From Sanguinoderma infundibulare (lineage: Eukaryota; Basidiomycota; Agaricomycetes; Polyporales; Polyporaceae): a stretch of 64,000 nucleotides of DNA. Below are positions 21,227-31,698 of the stretch, in pieces; within the stretch, counting starts at the first letter, position 1, and each line of letters opens with the position of its first letter. The DNA lies in contig JAVLRN010000008.1 of assembly GCA_032821775.1 (NCBI GenBank), positions 1,178,001 through 1,242,000 of the forward strand. Reading direction: 5' to 3'. A program made the translations under genes and the position numbers. The notes under the pieces were generated by a model. That model had not been told where the DNA came from and ran no database searches. It saw only the letters and a program-made list of their open reading frames with translations.

Positions 21227-21237
21227 TAGCCTAGTGG
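21227..21237 (+). other. Isolated A-box-like sequence beside the element
   Basis: TAGCCTAGTGG fits the A-box consensus, 22 bp outside the right end of the TA-flanked element. No B box follows within 100 bp, so it is probably a relic of another tRNA-derived insertion or chance. Confidence 0.25.
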
Positions 21238-21373
21238 TAGACAGCTGAACAGCGAGGGTGAAGCGAGTTGCTTGAAAAAGTATGTTGTGCAAGTGCAGAG
21301 AGTTGGTGGCGACTGTGATGGACGAGCGGAGGGAAAGGTCAGGGTGCGGAGGCACACCGCCACACACTTGCGC

Positions 21374-21381
21374 CAAGGCCC
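21374..21381. repeat. Left 8-bp target-site duplication CAAGGCCC
   Basis: Direct copy of the 8-mer at 28011-28018, immediately outside the left terminal inverted repeat. Confidence 0.8.
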
Positions 21382-21808
21382 AGGACCCCCAAATAACCGC
21401 CCAGATGTTAGGGGTGATTTTCACCAAAAATGGGCCCACGGGGCCCCCTACGTTACATGCCAATCACCGAAAATGGCCCCCAAAATGGCCCACCTTACAG
21501 GCCTGAAAATGGGCTTCAGGCCGGAAGGTATCATCCATCAAATCCATCTGACCACCGAAAATTTGACTTTCGGGAGGGCGCCCCTGATGAGTCAGCATAA
21601 GAAGCAGTCTGTGTTAGGCTGGTGGATATACCAAACACCTAGTCACTTATATACGACATTGACTGCCCCTTGTTACTAATGTACATTAGATTATAACAGC
21701 CTGTCAACACATTGTTTATTCCATTAATCAAGATTTATTATCAGTGTACTGTTTGCACCTGAGGAGCTTTTGTGCCAGTGCGCGGTCTCTACCAACACAT
21801 CTTACTTC

Positions 21809-22795
21809 ATGGATGAGCCTCCTGAAGACCTCCTGTCTGCTTTTAAATTCCCCCCTCAGCTGCCGGTATCCGAGCTCTTGTCTTGGCCGCAACCTCATCG
21901 ACCAGGAAGCCACAAATTCGACCTGCCTCCATCAGCATGGTTCTCTCGCAACCCCCCTTCCACGAACACGACTCTTACCAGTAATGACATCATCCTTCCC
22001 GCTCGAAACATCTGTACTGCCCTCGACAGTTGTTTGCGTTCTGCACGTGAAGATGGTTATCAGTCGATTCAGCATCCCGTCGAAGACGATATCTACCTAC
22101 CATTATGGATCGCTCAGGTTTGGAAGTGGGTGGAGGCACTGGTCATGGCCCAGGAGCTTTGGGAAGGACGTTTGAACTGGTTGGGCAGCACGGCAGCTTC
22201 GGAAGGTTGGGAGAGTGGCGAGTTGAGTGTGGCAAAAGCTGGGGTACTGGCATCCCTGGCCATGACAGGGTTCAAGCTGCTGCAACGTGGAGCAGTGAGT
22301 TCTAGCACCCTTGCGAAGAACTTACTGTCAAATGCATGGCTTCATAATGAGGCAATAAACACTGTCATGGACGTGCTTAAGCATGACATGCTCATGGCCG
22401 GCAACAATTCGACCATCATCGCAAGCACGTACCTTCGAAATGCCCTCACCCACCCATCGAGCAACACGCACCAGTACTACGCAGCCAAGCTCTCATCCAG
22501 CTCCTGCACAAGCCTTCTAATTCCATGCAATATTAACAACATGCACTGGATACCTGTGGAAGTCGACGTTTCAACCAAAACTATCAGTACAGGAGACTCT
22601 TTGCCCAGGATAACAAAAGATCAACTACCTGTCCTCCTCGATGAGGTTTGCGCATTCCTTTCACACATCTTCCCTGGAGAGCTGTGGCATGTCCGTTCAA
22701 ATGTTCTCAAGACCGGGGTGCAAAAGGATTCCTTCTCCTGTGGGATCGCGACGCTCAGCGCGATCGAGCAGCGAGTCCTTGTGGGTGTGGAGTAA
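21809..22795 (+). CDS. Transposon-borne ULP1-type cysteine protease
   Basis: A C48/ULP1-like peptidase (SUMO-protease fold) carried by the 6.6 kb transposon. The catalytic set is visible near the C-terminus: His in NINNMHWIPVEVDV, Asp in STGDSL, and Gln then Cys in VQKDSFSCGI. The first ~200 residues are an element-specific N-terminal region. I chose MDEPPEDLLSAFKF at 21809; an ATG at 21770 is 13 codons upstream in frame. The reading frame is intact to the TAA at 22795, about 329 residues, unlike the transposase downstream. ULP1 domains are recurrent passengers of fungal and plant DNA transposons; the role is unknown. The protein may continue into a further exon. Confidence 0.8.
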   Translation: MDEPPEDLLSAFKFPPQLPVSELLSWPQPHRPGSHKFDLPPSAWFSRNPPSTNTTLTSNDIILPARNICTALDSCLRSAREDGYQSIQHPVEDDIYLPLWIAQVWKWVEALVMAQELWEGRLNWLGSTAASEGWESGELSVAKAGVLASLAMTGFKLLQRGAVSSSTLAKNLLSNAWLHNEAINTVMDVLKHDMLMAGNNSTIIASTYLRNALTHPSSNTHQYYAAKLSSSSCTSLLIPCNINNMHWIPVEVDVSTKTISTGDSLPRITKDQLPVLLDEVCAFLSHIFPGELWHVRSNVLKTGVQKDSFSCGIATLSAIEQRVLVGVE

Positions 22796-23299
22796 TGGTT
22801 GCCAGAAAAGCCTGCAAAGATGCATTGGGCTTACTATCAGCATTGTCTTCAGTTAGGGGTACGTACATTCCATCCAGTCTTGCCACCCAGCATCTCAGTA
22901 ATGCCATGATTTACAGCGTGCTCCTGTCGTCATCACTGGAGCTCAAGCTCAAGCTGTAGAAGAACCTCCTGTGCCGGATGTCAGTGACCAAGAGCTACCC
23001 ACGGCGGATTGAGCCCTTACCTCAGACTATGCCCCCTCATACACATCATTGTCTTCAGGTTTGGATCCAGATGATTTGAAAGACTCGATCGGATCCAACA
23101 GTCCCAGGCCATCTGCCCCGAAGTCCATTGCTTCGAACTGTGCTAGGCCTAGCTCAATGGGTGGGATCGAACCGAGGTTGAAGTCTTCGGGGGCGGCAAG
23201 ACCCTCCATGTTGACCCAGATGACTGTGGCTGTTCGAAGCGAACCTATCAAAGCCCCTGTGAGTTGTCAAATATGATATGGACGCAGTGATGATATCTT

Positions 23300-23700
23300 A
23301 CATCTGGTTATAGGAGCCGCAATGGTTCATAATGATACCATTTCAGACGTTCTGGAGGAAAATCGAGGCAGATGACCCGCATGCCGAATTCAGCTTGCAA
23401 GATCAGTGCATTGTGATCTGTTCACAATGCCTAAAATCAGTCAGAATGCGGTCGAAGAATAACACGGAGAGGTGGAAGGAACACCAGGAGGGCAAGGCTT
23501 TCAGTGGAGCAAGAAAGGGAGAACATCAAACATTTCTTACTGGATGGATGTCAGCCGCCGCAGCTGCTGCCCCAGCGAAGCCCAAGCCTTTGCAACCACC
23601 CAAGCCTTCAAACCCTCCCAGGCCTTCAAAGCCAGCCCCTGCTCCTCCGTGTCCTGGTCTCAGCTTCACGCAGGATGAACATATCCTGAAGTACCTGTCC
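23300..23700 (+). pseudogene. Transposon zinc-finger (BED-like) exon
   Basis: The frame around 23332 encodes FQTFWRKIEADDPHAEFS, then CSQCLKSVRMRSKNNTERWK-EHQ. This is a C-x2-C and later His arrangement with an N-T-x-R-W-K-x-H run typical of transposase DNA-binding fingers, followed by a Pro/Lys-rich linker. It is the N-terminal DNA-binding part of the transposase. The frame breaks shortly after (VSCSGARC then stop), and the continuation lies in another frame near 23880. Confidence 0.65.
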
Positions 23701-23879
23701 CGTACGATTGTGTCATGCAGCGGAGCACGCTGCTGAAATGTTCTCAGAGAGGAGATCACGCACCAACATGCCAGCCAGCCAGAAGCTCCAAAGCCGCTTT
23801 TGCTGGAACAACTCAATCTCCATGTCCTTGCAGCTGAATGCGCCGAGGCCAAGTGGATCAACCACCACACGACAGGCAC

Positions 23880-26230
23880 TGTTACATCATCTGAGTGTCA
23901 GCGGCGCAGCAAAGTATCTCTGGCTGGCAATGTACTTCCATGCTCATCTTGTCTAGCAGTTCTTCAGCTGAAGGTCTTCCAAAACGCTTTGTGCAAGCGG
24001 ACCCCAGAGGCTGGACGTGGGAAGTTTACACCAAAGGGATACCGCAATGAAGTCACCGGAGAGGCATATCTACATCACTGGGACGTGCAGGAGCTTATGG
24101 AGAAGGTGTGTACTGCCAGACGAACTGCACTAGGCCTAGCGCAGTTCGAAGCGATGCACCTCAGGCTGTGATGAAGATCAGTCACTGACAGGGATAGTAG
24201 GATGGCAAACGGTGGCTTACTCTGGCTAAGCGGGGTGTACAAGGCCACTACAACAATTGTTGGACTTTCCTTGGAGTTTTGGACACTATGATGAAGGTTG
24301 AAGAACGGTTAAGGCATGGGAAGACATTGAAGAACATACAGTATGATGCTTCCTATGATGAAGTGTGCACCATGCTGGCCTTGGTCTCGCCTCGGACGTA
24401 TAGTATGGTGTGAGCCAAATTGGGTGGACGTTCGCTATGAAGCATGCAGTGAGTGCATCACTTCGAACTGTGCTAGGCCTGGGGGGCTCACCGTAGTTCA
24501 GGCAACACCATGCCAAGGCAGGAAAGTTCAAGCCAGGGATTGCAGACGAAAACTTTGATGATGTGCGGGCATGGGTGCAGTCACTTGGGTGGACTGGACC
24601 ATTTATCCTTACAGTCGACGACACCAAGGTTACACTGGCACTGCGTTCATTCTGCGACAATGGTGTTTGGCACCTGGGAGGTATTCACAGGGTTGTACAT
24701 ACCTTTGCAAGCTATGAGGAGCTGTTGGAGCTCTCGAAGGTCGACAAGTCTGATGTTGCTGAGAAGGTTTGTGAGATCAGTTCGAAAAAAACATGGCACA
24801 CGAACCATACTCACTCCGTATAGGTCCACGCATGGCTCCTCATCATCCCTATTGCAGGCGTCCCACCTCGGCTCGTTGCCACGATTGCCCTGAAGAGCAG
24901 CATCAGCCGCCCCGAACTTCGAGGATGGCATGATGCGATTGAAGAGAAACTCACTGCGCGGAACCTGCACATTGTATCATACAATGTCGATGGGGTGGAG
25001 GTCAAACATGGACTCACCCATGACCTCGAGCGCGACACATTTGACGCCAGGAGATTTCATACCTGGAAATTCAGGCATCCCGTCACTGGCCAGCCTGAGG
25101 TAGTCCTCAAAGCACCCACCCTCAAAAACGGCCACCCATGCATCATGTCGTCCAATGGGAAGCATGCAAAGAAGAACTCCCATGGGAGTGCAATCTCCGG
25201 CACTTGAGTGCTTTGTCCGGGACACTACCTAATTCATTATGGTCAACTCACCACACTAGCCGAAGGTGAGAACTCACTGCTGTTGAAGTCAGACATCATT
25301 GGCATTGACAAATAGGACGATCGTGTGGCCGCTCGCCTCTTCTCCTCTGCAACCATCCGGTACCTTGCGGTCGTCATGCTGGAGGAGCTGGGCCTGGCAA
25401 TCTATCTATATATTATTGGTGACATCATTGACGCTCAGCAAGACTGGATGATGACTCACAGTGAACACGCGAAGCTTCTCTGGTGCAGTCATTTTTTTCT
25501 AGATGCATGGCGTCAGTTTGTTCTCAACCATCCGTACTACTCAGTGCAGACTCACTTCATCACATGTGAACTGTACGACATCTACTCAATCTTCACCAAC
25601 TTTATGCTGCTCCTCATCCTTACGCATTGCGACTTCTTCCCCGACATACCTCTCTTTCACTGGTTGAATTCTACTGAAGTGAATGAGCACTTCTTTGGCT
25701 GTGCACGGAAGATTCAGAAGGACTTTACCTTTGTCAACTGAATCCACATGTCACAGAAGATCGCCATACTTATGGGTGGGGAACTTGCCAACCACCATGA
25801 AGGCTCGCAGGCCAAGGCGACAGCCGGTCGCTACAGGTACCTCCACTCATGGGGGTACAAACATGGGATCAACATCAAAACCCTAGGCGACTTTCCGTCA
25901 AACACTGAATTTCAGGAGATGATGAATGTCGGACATACCAAGGCGACCACCCTTCTACAGATACTTGGAATCCACACGTCCACGATCCCCGTCATCAATC
26001 ACAAAGTGTTTGCCAATGCCCTTGCGATGCTCTCCGGTGATCCCGAGCCTATTGTTGTCAACCAGATGAGCGACAGATCTGAGTTGCATGCGGAGCTGTT
26101 GGCTGGTCTTCTACAGACAGACAAAGATCAGTTCATGACAGGGCACTTGAATTTGGACACGGATGAGAAGCTTGCCAATTTAGGGATCCATGCAACTGTG
26201 GTGGCAATCCATGAGCAGCTCGCACTGTGA
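23880..26230 (+). pseudogene. Transposase core of the 6.6 kb element, stop-ridden
   Basis: Consecutive segments match one transposase: FTPKGYRNEVTGEAYLHHWD (about 24030), WTFLGVLDTMMKVEERLRHG (about 24260), VRAWVQSLGWTGPFILTVDD-TKVTLALRSF (about 24563), HAWLLIIPIAGVPPRLVATI (about 24830), LHIVSYNVDGVEVKHGL (about 24965), DDRVAARLFSSATIRYLAVV (from 25318), PLFHWLNSTEVNEHFFGCAR (about 25650) and the C-terminal segment to 26230. Candidate catalytic acids are Asp in TVDDTK, Asp in NVDG and Glu in STEVNEHFF. In-frame stops occur after ISGT (about 25207), in IDK-stop-DDR (25318-25320, TAG where relatives have Gln) and after FTFVN (about 25739). At least two fit C-to-T changes. Introns at about 24105 and 24410 carry palindromic motifs. 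Confidence 0.8.
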
Positions 26231-26632
26231 GTGTTGTGATATTGCTGCTTTCAGTATCGCAAAATTGTAGTATGAGCATCCCACTGATACGTCATGCATC
26301 ACATTAGTGAATGAGCCATCAATACTGACACGGACGAGGCAATTATGAACCCGGCATACTGTGAACACATTGCCGATGTCCTCGGCCTGGTGGCCGATGA
26401 ACTCGAACAGCACAAGCATCTCGGTTGAGGCGATGGTGGGATCATGGGCCCAAGCCGAAACTCATCGATGCCCTTGAACGAGAATACAAATCCTATAGAC
26501 AACACATTAGCAACAAACGAGAAGATGGAGACACGAGTGGAGATGATGCAGCAGCTTCGAACACCTCTTTCCTATGGTGATGCACATACATTCAGCTTTG
26601 AAATGATAATCCGGGAATGAGAATGCCATGAA

Positions 26633-27705
26633 ATGAGGGAAGCGAAAAGTTCAGTCACGTACTGTTTTAAAAATGCAGTTGCGACAGGGGCATTGGCCTT
26701 GCTGATGGCCAGTGGCTGGAAGGACACACATGCTCTGGTCGACACAGGGGAGAGCGAAGCACTGAAGGCGACGATGGTGTTGCAAATGACGCATGCAATA
26801 TCCGCTGCACTCATTTCGGATGAGAAGAGCAACAGGAAGGCCAAGACATCAGGGATGGAGCGCAAGGGGAGGTGGGTTGGAAAGCTGAACCAAGGGGGGG
26901 AAAACAAGGACAATGGCATGCCTCAGGGTGCGCCCAAGAAGCCCGGTGAGTGGGCCACTCTCTCAGGTGTTGCGCCCATGACTGATGGCCATGTAGTACC
27001 CTGTGAAGCCGCGCCCAAAGACGACAGTGTGAGAAGAGGCGTGTATGCTGCATTGGCAGCCCATTTACCTTTTTCATTTGCATCGGGTGGCATTTCCCCA
27101 TTCCATCCCCTGGAGATCGGATCCTGGGTCGTTGTCTGCAAATTCGGTCAGCTTCATCTCGGACGAGGTAATATTTATGTCTATCCTATGATGCGAATGA
27201 ATGTTTACCATATGTTACCATACCTGGGTCAGTATCTCTCCTGTATGTCAAGGGAAGCGGCAACCGCCCATCACACAATTCATCAACATCATGTGCGGAC
27301 ATCAACAAGTTGTCCCGCCTCATCATAATCAAGTACATGCCCATAGGTGACAGCTGCTGGTTCTTACCACTCACAGCATCAGTAATGGAAAACCCTACCC
27401 CGATGTCCCCAACATATCTCTACCTGTACCAGCCTGACCTTGTCACGTCCCTCGACTTTTTCCTCCCAGCATGTCACGCAATCCAGTCTCAAGAACCATT
27501 GCAACTGGGCCTCCAAATGCTGGTGGTCAAATTCTGCTTGCTGGAATACTTCTGCCAGTTGGAGACCAATGGTGTACATATTTTGAATGCCGTCGAAGCA
27601 CTCTGGAAGGAGATCAGAAAGCGGAGGAAGGGCGGAGAGGCTGATGTCGATTGCACCCAGGGAGAGAGCCTGCCAGAAGAAGCACAGAAAAAGCCAAAGA
27701 TTTGA
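26633..27705 (+). pseudogene. C-terminal or accessory ORFs of the 6.6 kb element
   Basis: Two frames, 26633-27328 (MREAKSSVTYCFKNAVATGA; later EIGSWVVVCKFGQLHLGR) and 27310-27705 (YLYLYQPDLVTSLDFFLPAC, ending in a basic/acidic tail EIRKRRKGGEADVDC), follow the transposase on the same strand. A short intron near 27170-27225 would join them. They are inside the element and probably encode its C-terminal host-interaction or regulatory part. Function not recognised. Confidence 0.5.
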
Positions 27706-28010
27706 TTGATGCACTAGGTAGTACTGCTGTCCGTAATGAGAGGTTGTCGAGGTTGAAGTTCGTGGGGCGGGAGCGGTGCTAGTGATGCTTCCGTTCGTTA
27801 GGCGCCCATAAACCGGGCCGCCACATTGGGTTAGGCGCCCATGAGGTTATATCCGGCCGACTTTGGCGGACCACCGAAAATGGGCAAAACTTTGGGAAGT
27901 TATGGGAAAATAACCGATTTCTGGTCAATCGGCCCCCACCGAATATGGCCAAAACTCGCAAAAACTCGCAAAAGTCACCCCTAACATCTGGGCGGTTATT
28001 CGGGGGTCCT

Positions 28011-28018
28011 CAAGGCCC
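28011..28018. repeat. Right 8-bp target-site duplication CAAGGCCC
   Basis: Direct copy of the 8-mer at 21374-21381, immediately outside the right terminal inverted repeat. Confidence 0.8.
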
Positions 28019-28036
28019 CCGATTCGCCGGCCCGCT

Positions 28037-28107
28037 CACCTCCGACGATACCAAGGCCAACCTAGCTCAACTGACTCGCCTCCGACGATGCCAAGCTCAA
28101 CTGACTC
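28037..28107. repeat. Short imperfect direct repeat
   Basis: A unit CTCCGACGAT-CCAAG followed by CTCAACTGACTC occurs twice (28037-28077 and 28078-28107), just outside the right end of the transposon. The first copy has an extra GCCAACCTAG. Confidence 0.6.
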
Positions 28108-28539
28108 AACTCCCAGTCCTTGAGTCCTCATTTTTTTGCGACATTCCTATCCCTCAGTGTTGCTCATCCTCATTAGTGTTTAAGTACTGTCGGCTTTGGA
28201 ACTGCTTTGTGTGATAACGCGGTAACCCAGCAGGGATTATCTTCGAGCGGATGGGGAAGGCGACCAGTTGGACTTTGCGGCAGGTGCGTCTCTGCGGTTT
28301 TCCGGTGTTATATTACACTATGCAAAGAGGGACTCTTTCAGCTCCATAGCCATTCGGCGTGCGCAGGACCTTAGCATTGTCGGTCGTCATGACTGCGCCG
28401 AGCGCGGGGACGTCAAGCAGACTACTCCTTCGTCATCGATTCACCATACACCGCCTTCCCGACAAACTCTGTCAACTTCTCCACTACCCTCGAACACGGG
28501 CACCTGGTTAAGCGGCACACTTCCACAAGAGACTCGGAA

Positions 28540-28900
28540 CACTCGTGCCCGGATGTCGTCGCTGGCGCAATCTCGTCGTTTCCGCTGCCGAGTTCTGGTC
28601 CCAAATCGACTAGGAAACCAACATGAGCCTGCTTCAGCTTTGCCTTGCTCGCTGTGCTGCAGCTCCTATCGATCTCTCTGCATACGCATCCTCTCGCGAC
28701 CATGATCGTCTTCGGCTTCTGGATCCGCATGTGCACCATCTCCGCAGCCTCCGCTTGTTTGGTCCGACAGTATCCAAAACGTGTGCGCGGCACTCTGTGC
28801 TCTCTTCCACAACCGCATGCCCAGTTCTAGAGAACCTTGACATCACCGTCTTCAACCTTGCTGGAATGACGTAGAAGTATTCCGAGATTCTGTTGTGTTA
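28540..28900 (+). pseudogene. F-box/LRR-type protein fragment with in-frame stop
   Basis: The frame reading CRRWRNLVVSAAEFWSQID, then a TAG stop, then ETNMSLLQLCLARCAAAPID and LSAYASSRDHDRLRLLDPHV matches the region after the F box in basidiomycete F-box proteins (WRxVAL..LWS.ID, then L...L.RS...PL.L). A further match PVLENLDI is in the same frame before a stop at about 28872. The F box itself is not found upstream, where the transposon begins 0.5 kb away. The stop within a conserved block and the missing ends indicate a relic. Confidence 0.6.
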
Positions 28901-29372
28901 CCACGGCATCGAAAGGGTGACGAATGACACCTTCCCGGTTCTTGAGGTCGTAGGCAGCATAATGTTTGCAACCCGGACCCTACATGGAACATGCCCGTCG
29001 TAACGCGTTGGTTTCACACACGGAATGGCGTCCAGTGTGCGGGCCCACCCCCACGCTCTTCGACGCAATCTGCACAATGCCTCGTTTCTGGGTATTGAAA
29101 CTCTAACCATACTACGAACGATGTCTTCATTACTGCAAAAGACAAGATACTATTGATACATGCGTAGCCTCTGGTAGTAGTAAGCGCTGTCGGCGCACTC
29201 TATCTATCTAACGTGCCTCTAGTAGAAGTCTAGTGGATGCTCGTGTCAGTGTCTAAGTGATTTCGCCCAGGAAACCAGAACAGGAACGTGGAAGCAACAA
29301 ACCCAAAGGAAAGCAGTAGAGAAACCCATCGCGACCGGCTCATCCAAGCCCATGATGCCGATCCCCAGCGGC

Positions 29373-31698
29373 CTAGACGTTTGCGTCACCTTTCGGCATC
29401 TCGCTTACGTCGTCGACGTCCACCTTCTCCTTCGCTACCTCCTCCTCGGCGTCCTTCAAACTCTTCGTCTTCGCCTGCGCCTGCGCCTCGTCGTCGTTCG
29501 CGGCCCCCTCCTTGCCGATCTTGTAGAACACCAACATGCCAACGAACTCAACGCCGACGATGCCGAGCAGGAACCAGTACGCGGCCGCACAGCCCGCGTA
29601 CGAGCTCGGACCGCCGTGCATGTCCTCCACGCTCGACTTGATCGACCCAACGGCGGAGATGCCCACGGCGGAGCCGAGTTGGAGGGCGCCGTTGAAGATC
29701 GCACCGACCGTGCCCGCCATCGACGACGGACTCGTCCGGAAGATCGCGATGCTGCGCGTACGCACGTTAGCTTGTGAACTCGCAACAGGCAGAATGAGGG
29801 GAACAGAGCGTACTTGGTGTGGGTATACGCGAGCATCGCACCGGCGGAGCCGAGGACGAACCCGGGGAAGATGCACGGCCAGTAGCGGGCGGGGCTGTCG
29901 GCGAACGCGAAGAGGATCGTCGCGACGATGCACATGCCCTCGCCGAGGAGGATGATCCACTTTGAGTTGATCACGCGCGAAAGCGGGCCGGTGAAGCTCA
30001 TCGCGAAAGCGAGGACGCCAATGGGGAGCCTGCGTACAGATAGCGACGCCGGTCAGCAAGCCGTTTGCAAGCGAAACGGGAAAGGGAAACGACACACATG
30101 TGGATGGCGGTCGAGATAGCGGACCACTTCCAGATGTCCTGCCAGAGCGTGGTGTAGATCGTGAAAACCGTCGTCCACCAGAAGAACGGCAGGAGTGCGG
30201 TGAAGAAGAGCACGAGGAAGTTGGGCCGGAACCAGGTTCGGGGCGGAATCGCCGCGCGGTCGACCGGGATGGTCGTCTCGAAGTAAAAGAAACCAACAAC
30301 GAGGAAGACTGCAATGATCAGGGGCGCGAGCACGGCTCCTGAGCCCCAACCGGAGGTCGTCCCGGAGGTTACCGCAAATATGAAGAGGATCAGGGCGGCT
30401 GCAGGCGCGAGGAAGGAAGTGCGAGGATAGGAATAACAAGGTTAGCCTTCGCCATATTCAAGGGTAGCTAAATAAGGTAGGACGGGAAGCTCACTTGTAA
30501 GGATGGAGACGCCTACGATGTCGAGGCTCTTCCACCGCGCGCCGTTCCGTGCCGCAATGTCAACCACCCGGGGCTCTGGGTTGGGGACGAGGAATATGCA
30601 AAGCGCCGCAATTGGCATGCACACCAGGGCGACGAACCAGAACATCCAGGACCACGACGCGAACTGGACGAACATGGCACCAATGATCAAACCGAGGACT
30701 GCCGCAATGCAGAATCAGCTCTCTTTCCCGCATTGATTCATACGACAGAGAATTCTCACCGTTACCGACCGCGCCGCATCCTCCGAAGACACCAATAGCG
30801 CGCGCCTGCTCCCTCGGCTCTGTAAAGACGTTGACGAGGAGCGTTAGGGCAGAGGGAATGGTCATCGATGCCGCGATGCCGCACAGAGCACGAACAACAA
30901 TCAGCGAGATTTTGCTCGATACGAAACCCGCGCCGATAGATAGCACGCCGAGGAATGATACGCCGCCGATGAACGCCAACTCTGCGCACGAGGAAGCCAA
31001 TATGTCAGCAAATGTCCGGACCGAAGTGAATCATCACAAATTCGCGGAACGGCTGCAAATAAAATTTTGAGCATCCTATAGAACGAAGGCTGAGTCCTCC
31101 ACCTTCGCCACTGCGTGGCTGGCACGTTGCCCAAACGCACGAGCGTCGTTCACGATGGGGTTGGCCAATCAATAAATATGGCGTTAGGCAATTCCGCACC
31201 AGAGCGTGCGGCGTGCCGCTTTCCCCGTCATGGATTCACAAGGTCCACAGGGCCCAAAAGCAACCCATAGAGATTGCACGACGGACTCACTGGGGTTGTA
31301 GACATCGCTGATCCGCCCGCTCTGCGAGAGAACCAAAATAAATGTTAGCGAAATGTACGCATCCCATCAACCAGACCGAACTGGCTGAAGCCTAAGATGC
31401 CCGTGAATCAAATATAAACACTCACGATAAGAAGGAACGACGCGAAGGTCAGCTGGAACGCGCTCATGATCCAGGTCGACTCCGACTCGTTCATGTCCAA
31501 GGACGTGACGAGGGCCGGAATGGCGGAGAACAGGGCCGAGTTGTTGAAGGCATCTAGGAACTGTGCAAGACAAAAGATAACGAGGAGCACGTATCGGCGC
31601 GCCACCGAGTACTTCTGGGGCACCCGGCCGTCGACCAGGGTTTGTGCCGGGGAGAGCACGGTTGACGGTGAGGATTTTGCGGCCGGTGGGGCGAGCAT
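29373..31698 (-). CDS. MFS multidrug/aminotriazole-type exporter, 7 exons, 541 aa
   Basis: A major facilitator of the DHA2-like 14-segment type, expected at the plasma membrane as a drug or metabolite/H+ antiporter. Exons: 31698-31426, 31321-31291, 30981-30760, 30698-30495, 30398-30098, 30029-29814 and 29751-29373; sum 1626 nt. Motifs: FLDAFNNSALFSAIPALVTS (TM1), SGRISDVYNPK (motif A region), VRALCGIAASMTIPSALTLL (TM4), REQARAIGVFGGCGAVGN, LGLIIGAMFVQFASWSWMFW (motif C region), TIPVDRAAIPPRTWFRPNFL, FFWWTTVFTIYTTLWQDIWK and SSMAGTVGAIFNGALQLGSA. The tail is long, charged and cytosolic (EEEVAKEKVDVDDVSEMPKG). Substrate unknown. A decayed paralogue lies 1.3 kb upstream, so the pair arose by tandem duplication. 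Confidence 0.9.

Larger units (their letters stand above)
21382..28010. mobile_element. 6.6 kb DNA transposon, TIRs plus 8-bp target duplication
   Basis: Terminal inverted repeats of about 36 bp start AGGACCCCCAAATAACCGCC at 21382; the right end is the reverse complement with one mismatch, finishing at 28010. The 8-mer CAAGGCCC flanks both ends directly (21374-21381 and 28011-28018), a clean target-site duplication. Inside are a ULP1-type protease gene, a zinc-finger exon, and a transposase whose blocks (VDDTKVTLAL; IVSYNVDG; NEHFFGCARK) give a D-D-E-like order. The family resembles large basidiomycete elements with 8-bp duplications; P/THAP9-like or KDZ assignment is uncertain. The transposase carries stops, so this copy should be inactive. 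The GC-rich ends hold repeated short motifs such as CCGAAAATGG. Confidence 0.88.

Noticed and set aside
29288..29955. Plus-strand frames opposite the MFS C-terminus
   Set aside because: Antisense shadows, Arg/Pro-rich, explained by the MFS exons on the other strand.
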